This document shows positions 21,577 through 28,705 of a stretch of 38,242 bases of DNA, piece after piece; position 1 is the first letter of the stretch; the number at the start of each line of letters is the position of its first letter. The stretch is from Streptomyces tricolor (GTDB lineage: Bacteria > Actinomycetota > Actinomycetes > Streptomycetales > Streptomycetaceae). A program made the position numbers and the translations under genes. The stretch lies in contig NZ_MUMF01000101.1 of NCBI RefSeq assembly GCF_002155905.1, positions 1-38,242 of the forward strand, in the 5' to 3' direction. A model generated the notes under the pieces. That model was given only the letters and a program-made list of their open reading frames with translations, made no database searches and had not been told where the DNA came from.

Positions 21577-22611
21577 TCAGCGCCGGTTCTCCAGTCGCTT
21601 CTGAAGGCAGTGGAGGTGGTGCAGGCGGGTGTGGACATCCGGGTGATCGTCCAGTAGGCGCGCGGTGATCGATTCTTTTGTGGCGGGGATGCCGCGCCCC
21701 CTGGGAGCGGCATACGGCCTGCTCTTGCGCTCGTGCTCCTGGCTGAGCACGTCCATGAGCTGTGCTCCGAAGCCCAGAACGGCGGCATGCTCGTCGGCCC
21801 GGAGCTCGGAGCGCCGGGAGACGGCAGCTGCCAGGTAGGGCGTGGCCAGCGGGAGGAAAACGAGCCCGTAGGTCGAGGTGGCCAGGACGATCACGGCGGC
21901 CCCGAAGAGGCCGACGACGACGATCGCGGCACCTGCCGAAAGACGCTCGACGCGCGTGGCCAGCCGGAGCAGCAGTCGCCAGGCGAGCCGGCCGGGCAAC
22001 GCGTACCAGAAGGTCAGGAGCGAGGCCCAGGAGTGGCCGCGGGTGTGGTGCCCCAGCTCGTGGGCGAGGACACCGGCGAGCTGGGCCGGCGGGAGGGTGC
22101 GTAGGGCGTGACTGGTCACGCCGACGATGTGACCGGCTGTCGCCATGGCGTTGATGCCGTGGCTGTCCTCCACCCACAGTTGGTAGGCGTCGCCGTCGAC
22201 GCCGGCTCGCGCGGTGACCTCACGCCACACCGCCCGCAGCGGTACCGCTTCCTTCGGCGTGGGGTGGCGTAAGCCGAACAGCAGACGGGCCATGAGGCGC
22301 TCGCAGGGACGGTGGAAGACGAGGGCACCGCTGACGGCCCAGCCGCCGAGCGTGACCCACCAGGGCGGACCACCGAGGATGTCGACGGCGTACGAGGCGG
22401 TGAAGACCAGGGTGAGGCCGGCGAGGACATGGGGAACGTGGAGGGCCAAGCCGACCACAGCCGTGATGTCCACGCCGCGCTGACGGGCAGCGATATGGAC
22501 CCGGCCGGTGCGGAACAGGGGATCGTCGTGCGCGGGAATCGCCGAGGCGGTGTCCGAGGCATCGCTGAATGAGACGGGCTCGGACTCCTCTGCCTCGTGG
22601 GGAACGGACAA
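21577..22611 (-). CDS. M48-family membrane zinc metalloprotease (last gene of cyclase operon)
   Basis: A 344-residue HtpX/Ste24-like peptidase. Zinc site H184-E-L-G-H188 with the third ligand expected at E269 (SELRADEHAA). Two membrane helices lie before the active site (about 48-74 and 83-99) and two after it (about 197-215, and 227-262 as a hairpin). Family members cut membrane or membrane-proximal proteins with the active site on the cytoplasmic side. The start is TTG with ggaagga six bases upstream. It begins 43 bases after the PycTM-type gene and ends the operon. By position it may process the PycTM protein or act as a second membrane effector; this is inference. Confidence 0.88.
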   Translation of the reverse strand: MSVPHEAEESEPVSFSDASDTASAIPAHDDPLFRTGRVHIAARQRGVDITAVVGLALHVPHVLAGLTLVFTASYAVDILGGPPWWVTLGGWAVSGALVFHRPCERLMARLLFGLRHPTPKEAVPLRAVWREVTARAGVDGDAYQLWVEDSHGINAMATAGHIVGVTSHALRTLPPAQLAGVLAHELGHHTRGHSWASLLTFWYALPGRLAWRLLLRLATRVERLSAGAAIVVVGLFGAAVIVLATSTYGLVFLPLATPYLAAAVSRRSELRADEHAAVLGFGAQLMDVLSQEHERKSRPYAAPRGRGIPATKESITARLLDDHPDVHTRLHHLHCLQKRLENRR

Positions 22612-22654
22612 AGCGCTTCCTTCCGAAGGCTGGCGGGCATGGGGACGGGGCGTC

Positions 22655-23164
22655 TCAGGCGAGGAGCAGTGAGCCGGGGAGCAGCAGTGCGGCAGCGGCG
22701 AAAGCGACCAGCCCCCGGCGGATCCACAGGTGTTTGCGCGCGGCGATACGGCTGGCCTCGGTGAGGGCGAGGAGTACGGCCCGTAAGGGGTCCTGGCCGG
22801 TGTCCGCCAGCGCCGTGGTCAGCTCTCCGGTCCGGGCAGCACGCTGGATGTCCCCGAAATAGGTCAGCGGGCGGCCGGGCTCCCAACGGTCGATCCCGTC
22901 ACGGGGGACGACCGCCAGGAGCAGTGCGAAGAGCGCGATGACCAGGCAGAGCGCTCCGGTCCACCACAGGAGACTGACGGCCGGCGGTGCGCGGTGTGCA
23001 TGTCCGGCCGGCAGTACGGCGAGGGCGCCGTTCGTCAGGCCGAGCACGCCGACGAGGACGGCGGCTTTGGCGTCCGCCCGGGTGATCTCGGCGCGCAGAT
23101 CAGCGAGGAGCCGTGCACCCGCCTGCACCTGGGGACTGTTCCATGCGGAGGGCGCTGAGGTCAT
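22655..23164 (-). CDS. PycTM-type (Pycsar effector) membrane protein
   Basis: A 169-residue protein resembling the Pycsar effector transmembrane family (PycTM, formerly DUF5706). It has an N-terminal amphipathic helix with LRAEITRADAKA (D31-x-K33), TM1 at about 34-52, TM2 at about 66-86, a segment PLTYFGDIQRAARTGEL, then LTEASRIAARKHLWIRRGL leading into TM3 (about 150-168). In Pycsar systems such proteins damage the membrane when their cyclase partner makes cCMP or cUMP. No separate cyclic-nucleotide-binding domain is fused here. Start chosen at 23164 because its ATG overlaps the TGA of the preceding gene (ATGA). Family assignment is by motif pattern, not by search. Confidence 0.75.
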   Translation of the reverse strand: MTSAPSAWNSPQVQAGARLLADLRAEITRADAKAAVLVGVLGLTNGALAVLPAGHAHRAPPAVSLLWWTGALCLVIALFALLLAVVPRDGIDRWEPGRPLTYFGDIQRAARTGELTTALADTGQDPLRAVLLALTEASRIAARKHLWIRRGLVAFAAAALLLPGSLLLA

Positions 23165-24177
23165 GCGTCCGGCTCCGGCCACCCCTTGGGCAGAGGGCGG
23201 CTGGGTGTCTCCGCCGGTGTCTCGGGGGCATGCCCAGGGGCCGTGGTCCGCAGGAGGGCGGCCATCCGCTCGGCGATCAGCTGATGGGGGACTTCCATCT
23301 GGTAGTCCTCCAGCCGGTTCTTCTCCAGGGCCTGGTCGATGAGATGCAGCTGGTTCTGCACCAGTTGTGCCTGCTCTTGGCTGAGGTGGGTCAGGACCAG
23401 CGAGGTGTCGTCGGGGTGCGCGGCCAGGTGCAGGGCGAGGGCGGCGATACCGCCCTTGGCCAGCTGCTCCGCGTAGAGGGTGATCCTCTCGCTGTGGCGC
23501 GTGGCCTCGAGCCGCTGGCGGAGCAAGGACGCCTCGTGCTCCGGCTGTACGGCTTCGGCCTCGTGTCGTGCGGTACGCAGCCTGGTCTGGTGGGACCGCT
23601 CAGCGGCATCCCGCCGCAGGCGTATGGCCCAGTCGACCCGCAGCCCCTGTTCACTGCCGATGTCCGAGGCTCCCACCGCCCGCTGCACGGACTGTTCGGC
23701 CCCGGCACTCGCCTCGATGGGGTGCCTGCGGGAGGCGGCCCGCATCACCGGCAGCAGTGCACGGGTGATGAGGCCCGGCACGTCGCGCTCCTTGCTCTGG
23801 ACGAATCGCTCTGCGACGGCGACACGCCACGTCACATCGGCGGTGGCCTCGAACTCGAAGCTGTCGACGAGGCTGGGCAGCGGCACTCGCAACCGGAAGG
23901 TGTGCGGACCGGTGTCCACCTCGTACAAGGCGACATAGCGCCGTACGGACGTGGGGCGGTCGGGCGGGAGAAAGGTGTCGTACACGCCCTTGCGGGTGAC
24001 GCAGACCAGAGCGTGATCGATCCGGCCGGTGAAGCGACGGCCGCCGAGCCGGAAGCGCGGCAGCTGCCAGACGGTACGCACGGGGTCGGCGTCCAGCCGA
24101 TACGGATCAGAACGCTCCGGCTCCTGGCGGAACCAGTCGAGCCGCTCGCACGAGGGCTCGGAGGTCATTTCTTCCAT
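23161..24177 (-). CDS. SPFH/band-7-like protein of the cyclase operon
   Basis: A 338-residue soluble protein. Residues 90-190 (FRLRVPLPSLVDSFEFEA then DVTWRVAVAERFVQSKERD and GLRVDWAIRLRRD) resemble the SPFH/band-7 fold of stomatins and flotillins, followed by a charged helical stretch at about 190-235 and a C-terminal helical part. There is no transmembrane segment. SPFH proteins often build oligomeric membrane scaffolds. The resemblance is weak and could be wrong; otherwise function unknown. gaggag lies seven bases before the ATG; the gap to the upstream NTPase is 37 bases, and the stop overlaps the start of the PycTM-type gene, implying translational coupling of the two. Confidence 0.72.
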   Translation of the reverse strand: MEEMTSEPSCERLDWFRQEPERSDPYRLDADPVRTVWQLPRFRLGGRRFTGRIDHALVCVTRKGVYDTFLPPDRPTSVRRYVALYEVDTGPHTFRLRVPLPSLVDSFEFEATADVTWRVAVAERFVQSKERDVPGLITRALLPVMRAASRRHPIEASAGAEQSVQRAVGASDIGSEQGLRVDWAIRLRRDAAERSHQTRLRTARHEAEAVQPEHEASLLRQRLEATRHSERITLYAEQLAKGGIAALALHLAAHPDDTSLVLTHLSQEQAQLVQNQLHLIDQALEKNRLEDYQMEVPHQLIAERMAALLRTTAPGHAPETPAETPSRPLPKGWPEPDA

Positions 24178-24214
24178 GGTCGGTCTCCTCTGCCTCGAAG
24201 TGGCCGTCCGGGCA

Positions 24215-26326
24215 TCAGCGGCCGGACAGGTGGTTCAGCAGGCGCGCGGCGGTCGGCGAGGGAGTCACCCGGGAATCGCGGAGGGTGCGCAGGAGGTGGC
24301 TGACGCGGCCGTTGTTGGTCGGCTCGGTGGAGATGTGCCCGAGCAGGGAGGCCAGAGCCGGCTCGGTCTCCGGCCTGCTGTCCGCCCTGCGCACCCAGGT
24401 GCCGAGGGTGCGCAGTGCTCGCTCACTGCACTCGCGGTCGGACAGCAGCGCTTCCCAGAAGGCGGTCAGGTGCCCGGCCGTGGCCAGGTCGTCGTCGGCG
24501 AGAGCTGCCGCGTACCAGTGCAGGATCAGCGGGCCCCCATCGGGCTCCTCCGTCTGCTCGCAGGCCTGCAGGAAGGCGAGGACCGCGTAGGTGCGGACCG
24601 TGCGTTCGCTGCCGAGGCGTTCGGCCAGCGCCCTCAGCACAGGCTCCCGCACGGCGAGGAGCAGCACTTCGAGGGCGTCGGCGAATTGCCGGGCCTCTTC
24701 GGTGAGTTCCTCGTCCTCGTATGCCGGGCTCTGCCGCTGGCGGATGGCGTTCAGGAGGACGTCCAGGGTTTCTTCCGGCACCACCGGCCCCAGCAGGCCG
24801 TAGGCGCGGATGGCTGTCCAGCGGCGCCGCTCGGCGTCCCCGGTGCACCAGTCCCGCAGAACCGGCAGCACAGTGGGGACCTTCAGCAGGTGGGCCAGGG
24901 TGAGGGCGTTGGCCGCGGTGAGCCAGGAGCCGGGGTCCGGGGCGTCCGCCCACGGTTCGATGAGGTGGGCCATGGCGGACGAGAAATCGGCCTCGGCGAG
25001 CAGGGCGGCCGTCGAAGCCGCCCGGGTGCGTACGAGGGGCCGGCCGTCCCCGGCGAGCTGTTTGATCCACTTGACGAGGGCGGTCCGGGCGGAGGGATGG
25101 AGGTTCCACACTGCCTCCAGCAGCGCCTTGGACATGCGCTCCTCCCGGAATTCGGCGATGAACTGGCCCACCACGCCCCACTCGGTGACCTCCGTGCCCG
25201 CGTAACCGTGCGCGTGGGCGAGCCCCAGCCGGTCCTCGCGGGAGCTGCCGAACACCGGGATGACCGGCGACTGGCGGGGATCGGCCGTGGCCTGCAGCCG
25301 GGTGTAGAGCACGTCGGCGAGCTCGGCGGTCACCGCGTACGGTGCCTTGTCGAAGACGGCGAGCGAGATGAGGAACGCCTTGTCGCGCAGCTTGCGCTGG
25401 TCGTCGGTGAGCCAGCGGGCGACCTGCGCCTCGACGGCCTGCTCGCTGAAGGAGGCCAGGGACCCTTCGTCGGCCTCTCCCCGGTGCACGGCGATGAGCC
25501 GCAGGGCGAACTCCTCGATCGCGGCCGGCGGGTGCTGCCGCGCAAGGAACTCCTTGACCGGAGCGAGCCCGCACAGTTGCTGCCAGGCGACGTCCCCGAC
25601 GCGGGGCGTGACGTGGGCGTCCAGCATCTCCTCGGCGGGTGGTGGCGTCCACCGAACGAACGGAACGTCGTCCAAGGCGGCCGATGGCTCCACGGTGATC
25701 ACCAGGTGACCCCCGGAACGCTCCAGCCGTTCACGCAGACCGATCAGGTGAGACTCGCGCAGCGGGTTGCTCCTGGGGGCGGCGAAGTTGCTCAGGAGGT
25801 ATCCGTCCGCGCTGTCCAGATGGGCCAGCAGTGCGGACAGCGAGCCGGGCTGGACGATTTCCCGCACCGTATTGCCTGCCACGCGGTGCAGCAGCATGAG
25901 CGCGGCGGACCGGCGGCCGGAGTCCCGCCCACCGGACAGCACCACGACCTTGTCGGTACGGAGCCGGGCGAGCGCCTCGTCGAAGCTCGGGCAGCCGCGG
26001 AAGACGTCCGCCAGCTCCGCGATCTTCTCCGGGCGCACCACGCCGGCGAAGGGTTCGGAGTGTTCGGCGGACACGCCGAAGTAGTTGTTCACGTCGCCGT
26101 GGACCGTGCCGCCGCTGACGCCGAACTGGTCGCGGCCGACCTGAGTGGCGGAGGCGGAGCGGTCCAGAGACATGACGAACGACGGGCCGTGCTGGATCAG
26201 CGCCTTGCGCGCCACCCAGGCCTTCTGCCGCTGCCGTTCCCCTGCCTGGTCCTCCGCCGCCTCCTCGGCTTCCTGAGGGGGCTGTTCCTCGGCCGGCGCG
26301 GCGGCGGCCGGCGTCTCCTGGCTCAT
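24215..26326 (-). CDS. NTPase with N-terminal RHIM-like motif and C-terminal helical repeats
   Basis: A 703-residue protein in three parts. An acidic, disordered N-terminus (1-35) leads to a Gly-rich motif at residues 61-79 (TQVGRDQFGVSGGTVHGDV) followed by NNYFG; the cyclase next door carries the same motif. A P-loop NTPase-like domain follows at about 100-300, with a variant Walker A SGGRDSGRRS (131-140) in which Lys is replaced by Arg, and a Walker B-like HLVITVE (207-213). Residues of about 330-700 are HEAT/ARM-like helical repeats, rich in Leu/Ala, typical of sensor halves of STAND/NLR-like proteins. Its ATG overlaps the cyclase TGA (ATGA). Likely a sensor/assembly platform for the cyclase. 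Confidence 0.85.
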   Translation of the reverse strand: MSQETPAAAAPAEEQPPQEAEEAAEDQAGERQRQKAWVARKALIQHGPSFVMSLDRSASATQVGRDQFGVSGGTVHGDVNNYFGVSAEHSEPFAGVVRPEKIAELADVFRGCPSFDEALARLRTDKVVVLSGGRDSGRRSAALMLLHRVAGNTVREIVQPGSLSALLAHLDSADGYLLSNFAAPRSNPLRESHLIGLRERLERSGGHLVITVEPSAALDDVPFVRWTPPPAEEMLDAHVTPRVGDVAWQQLCGLAPVKEFLARQHPPAAIEEFALRLIAVHRGEADEGSLASFSEQAVEAQVARWLTDDQRKLRDKAFLISLAVFDKAPYAVTAELADVLYTRLQATADPRQSPVIPVFGSSREDRLGLAHAHGYAGTEVTEWGVVGQFIAEFREERMSKALLEAVWNLHPSARTALVKWIKQLAGDGRPLVRTRAASTAALLAEADFSSAMAHLIEPWADAPDPGSWLTAANALTLAHLLKVPTVLPVLRDWCTGDAERRRWTAIRAYGLLGPVVPEETLDVLLNAIRQRQSPAYEDEELTEEARQFADALEVLLLAVREPVLRALAERLGSERTVRTYAVLAFLQACEQTEEPDGGPLILHWYAAALADDDLATAGHLTAFWEALLSDRECSERALRTLGTWVRRADSRPETEPALASLLGHISTEPTNNGRVSHLLRTLRDSRVTPSPTAARLLNHLSGR
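26090..26146 (-). other. Encoded RHIM-like motif, NTPase copy (residues 61-79)
   Basis: TQVGRDQFGVSGGTVHGDV. It contains a Q-V-G core like that of RHIM amyloid motifs and shares 13 of 19 residues with the cyclase tail copy at 26359-26415; most remaining differences are conservative (F/Y, S/T, V/L). Confidence 0.8.
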
Positions 26327-27054
26327 CCGCGGGCACCCCGGCCGGGGCGGTCGAACCGGAGATCACCGTGCACGGTGCCGCCGGTGACGCCGTACTGGTC
26401 CCCGGCCACGCTGGTGTGGGAGACCGATGTGCCGGCGGCGGCCTCCGGGGGAGGGGAGCCGGGCAAGCCCCGCGCCGCGGCCTGGGCCGGGCCGCCGTGC
26501 AGCCAGGCGACCGTCGGTCCTTCCTTCGTGTCCACCGTGACGCGGTGGAAGTCGTCGGGGCGGACGCCCAGTGGGCCGTGCCGGACCACGCCGTCATATA
26601 CGCCGTCGGACACACATAGCACGCAGTCGCCGTCCCGCTGCTTCAGTGCGGTCCGCAGGACATCGGCGTTCAGGAGGCGTACCGCGTGGTTGAGGTCCGA
26701 ACCGACCCAGCCGTTCAGCTCATCGACGGCCACATAACCCGAGGACAGAACGATGCGCAGGCGCATCTTGGCGCTGCTGGCGAGCAGGCGGTTCTTGCTG
26801 TGGAGCAGGGAGGGCGTCTCGGTCAGCAGCGTCTTCACGAGGGTGGGGACGGAGACCTGGGTGTCGATGAGTTCCATGACGGAGTCACCGCGGTCGGCGC
26901 GCAGGGCTGCCGTCTCGTCCACGTCGGCGGCGACCAGGGTGGCGTCGACGACGTCGTAGAGGACCCGGCGCAGGTACGCCTGCTCCACGTCGTCGCGTGA
27001 GCCGAATTGCTCGATGTCGAAGAGCAGGATCGTGCGGTACACGGGATCGGTCAT
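26323..27054 (-). CDS. Class III nucleotide cyclase with C-terminal RHIM-like motif
   Basis: A 243-residue protein. The cyclase homology domain (about 5-185) keeps all catalytic elements: metal aspartates D13 (ILLFDIEQF) and D57 (RGDSVM), and transition-state residues N122 and R126 in GSDLNHAVRLL. It should therefore make a 3',5'-cyclic nucleotide; base preference (A, G, C or U) cannot be read safely. A Pro/Ala linker (190-210) leads to the C-terminal motif TSVAGDQYGVTGGTVHGDL (214-232), shared with the adjacent NTPase. No membrane segment is visible. GAGAGG lies five bases before ATG. It is preceded by a Crp-type binding site and overlaps the NTPase gene (ATGA). Confidence 0.88.
   Translation of the reverse strand: MTDPVYRTILLFDIEQFGSRDDVEQAYLRRVLYDVVDATLVAADVDETAALRADRGDSVMELIDTQVSVPTLVKTLLTETPSLLHSKNRLLASSAKMRLRIVLSSGYVAVDELNGWVGSDLNHAVRLLNADVLRTALKQRDGDCVLCVSDGVYDGVVRHGPLGVRPDDFHRVTVDTKEGPTVAWLHGGPAQAAARGLPGSPPPEAAAGTSVSHTSVAGDQYGVTGGTVHGDLRFDRPGRGARG
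26359..26415 (-). other. Encoded RHIM-like motif, cyclase copy (residues 214-232)
   Basis: TSVAGDQYGVTGGTVHGDL at the extreme C-terminus. The DNA of the two motif copies is also similar: about 38 of 48 aligned bases are identical by eye, suggesting common origin or exchange between the two genes. Confidence 0.8.
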
Positions 27055-27136
27055 GTCTGCCTCTCGTACTCGGGGTGTGTACCGGCACGATGACGGCCGG
27101 ACGCCGAGCGGCGGAGGGTGGATGACGCGGACGAAC

Positions 27137-27152
27137 TGTGACCGTGTGCACA
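27137..27152. promoter_or_regulatory. CRP-type operator between crp/fnr and cyclase genes
   Basis: TGTGA-ccgtgt-GCACA matches the CRP-family consensus TGTGA-N6-TCACA at nine of ten positions and extends to ctgtg...cacag. It lies 83 bases upstream of the cyclase ATG and 40 bases past the crp/fnr stop, in a 137-bp gap. No strong -10/-35 pair is visible beside it, so activation or repression cannot be decided. Confidence 0.7.
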
Positions 27153-27191
27153 GACAGGACGCGACCAGGTGTGCGCCCGACCGGCGCCGCG

Positions 27192-27908
27192 TCAGGCCGC
27201 GCCCTCGCCGGCGATGCGGCGCAGCACGTCGGGGCGGAGTACGACGATGCGCCGCCGTCGCGTGACGAGGACCTCCCGGGCGCGCAGCTCCTTGAGGAGC
27301 CGGGCCACCGCTTCCCTGGAGGAGCCGACCGAGCCGGCGAACTCCTGCTGGCTGAGGCCGATGGTGAGTGCGATGCCTTCGTCGGTTCGGGTGCCGTGTG
27401 TGCGGACCAGTTCCAGCAACAGGACGGCCAGCCGCTCCCGCACGGTGAGGGCGGCCCACTGCAGCCGGCGACGGTCGGTGGACCGCTGCCGGTCGGTGGT
27501 CAGGCTCAGCAGCTGAAGCGCAACCCGGGGATTCTCCGCCAGAAAGGCGGTGAAGCGGCCCTGCTCGACCACCACCGCCTCCACCGGCTCCAGGGCGGTC
27601 ACCGTCGCCGCGCGGTACCGGCCGCTGAGGGCCGCACCCTCGCCGAGGATGTCACCAGGCCCCCGCAGGGCGAGCAGAGCCTCGTAGCCGTTGGCCGCGG
27701 CGGCAGTGACCTTGGTCCAGCCGTGCAGCACGAGCACGACATGGGCGGAGGGCTCCGCCTGGTGCATGAGGACGGTCCGGGCCCCGTACCGCAGCGGCCG
27801 GCCGGTCGCCAGCAGGGCGACCCGGTCCTCCTTCTCCAGCCGCGCGAGAAAGGGCACGGCGTCGTCGAAACCGTCATCGTCCCACGCCCGCGTGCGCCCC
27901 CCGACCAT
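27192..27908 (-). CDS. Crp/Fnr-family cyclic-nucleotide-responsive regulator
   Basis: A 238-residue regulator. The N-terminal beta-barrel (about 18-130) contains a phosphate-binding cassette G85-DILGEGAALSGRYRAAT in which E90 and R99 match E72 and R82 of E. coli CRP, so it looks able to bind a cyclic nucleotide, unlike FNR-type members. There are no cysteine clusters. A dimerisation helix spans about 125-165, then a winged helix with HTH LSQQEFAGSVGSSREAVARLLKEL (185-208). The ATG at 27908 is chosen for gggagga five bases upstream. It is the first gene of the minus-strand cluster, divergent from rpsL, and a Crp-type site sits between it and the cyclase. Confidence 0.9.
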   Translation of the reverse strand: MVGGRTRAWDDDGFDDAVPFLARLEKEDRVALLATGRPLRYGARTVLMHQAEPSAHVVLVLHGWTKVTAAAANGYEALLALRGPGDILGEGAALSGRYRAATVTALEPVEAVVVEQGRFTAFLAENPRVALQLLSLTTDRQRSTDRRRLQWAALTVRERLAVLLLELVRTHGTRTDEGIALTIGLSQQEFAGSVGSSREAVARLLKELRAREVLVTRRRRIVVLRPDVLRRIAGEGAA

Positions 27909-28331
27909 CGCGTCCTCCCGTGCTCCGCCGAGCCGCTGCCAGAAGCAACCAGTCAACGTACTCGAAGTGCTCAGGAGAGAAACCCGTGACAACCGGCCGA
28001 GCCACCGAGGGCCGGCCGGGCACCGGCTCGGATAGTGGATTCGAAGATCACGTAGGGTACGTCGGCTTGACATACTCCGCAGCCCGAGGCCTCCGAACCC
28101 CATTTGTTTTGACCACAGCGAATGAGGTAGGTACGCTCAGACCTTGTGCCTGGGGTGTGCCCTGGCTCCTGTGTGTGCCTGTAAACCGCATGGCGAGCCG
28201 TGACCGGCCACCGTAATCTGCGCCCTTTTCGCCCTGCGGCGGGAGTCTGGCGGATTCGACACACCCGACCGCGTGGGTCGGCGACGTTCCAGGTTAGCTG
28301 TACCCATCGGCACACAGAAACCGGAGAAGTA
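27909..28331. other. Divergent intergenic region, crp/fnr and rpsL
   Basis: 423 bases with the rpsL promoter (28109-28137) and a roughly 190-base rpsL leader. On the crp/fnr side there is an inverted repeat ccgagcc...ggctcgg (about 28000-28031) but no clear promoter. A consensus -35 TTGACA at 28067 has no matching -10. I see no gene. Confidence 0.6.
28109..28137 (+). promoter_or_regulatory. Promoter of the rpsL-rpsG-fusA-tuf operon
   Basis: TTGACC, exactly 17 bases, TACGCT: the best sigma-HrdB-type promoter in the window. Transcription would start near 28144. Confidence 0.8.
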
Positions 28332-28703
28332 GTGCCTACGATCCAGCAGCTGGTCCGTAAGGGCCGGCAGGACAAGGTCGAGAAGAACAAGACGCCCGCA
28401 CTCGAGGGTTCCCCTCAGCGTCGTGGCGTCTGCACGCGTGTGTTCACGACCACCCCGAAGAAGCCGAACTCGGCCCTGCGTAAGGTCGCGCGTGTGCGTC
28501 TGACCAGCGGGATCGAGGTCACCGCTTACATTCCGGGTGAGGGACACAACCTGCAGGAGCACTCCATCGTGCTCGTGCGCGGCGGCCGTGTGAAGGACCT
28601 GCCGGGTGTTCGCTACAAGATCATCCGTGGCTCCCTCGACACCCAGGGTGTCAAGAACCGCAAGCAGGCCCGTTCCCGCTACGGCGCCAAGAAGGAGAAG
28701 TAA
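28332..28703 (+). CDS. rpsL: 30S ribosomal protein S12
   Basis: A 123-residue decoding-centre protein, GTG start with ggag upstream. K43 ([13 protein letters not shown]) and K88 (GRVKDLPG) are wild type, so no streptomycin-resistance substitution (and none of the K88 changes that raise antibiotic production) is present. It is the first gene of the str operon; rpsG begins two bases after its stop. Confidence 0.98.
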   Translation: MPTIQQLVRKGRQDKVEKNKTPALEGSPQRRGVCTRVFTTTPKKPNSALRKVARVRLTSGIEVTAYIPGEGHNLQEHSIVLVRGGRVKDLPGVRYKIIRGSLDTQGVKNRKQARSRYGAKKEK

Positions 28704-28705
28704 GA

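Noticed and set aside
28067..28072. Consensus TTGACA upstream of rpsL as a promoter
   Set aside because: No -10-like hexamer occurs at 16-19 bases; the TTGACC-17-TACGCT pair downstream is far better.
21577..28331. Prophage or integrative element explanation for the cyclase operon
   Set aside because: No integrase, transposase, att-like repeats or tRNA target seen, and base usage looks like the host.
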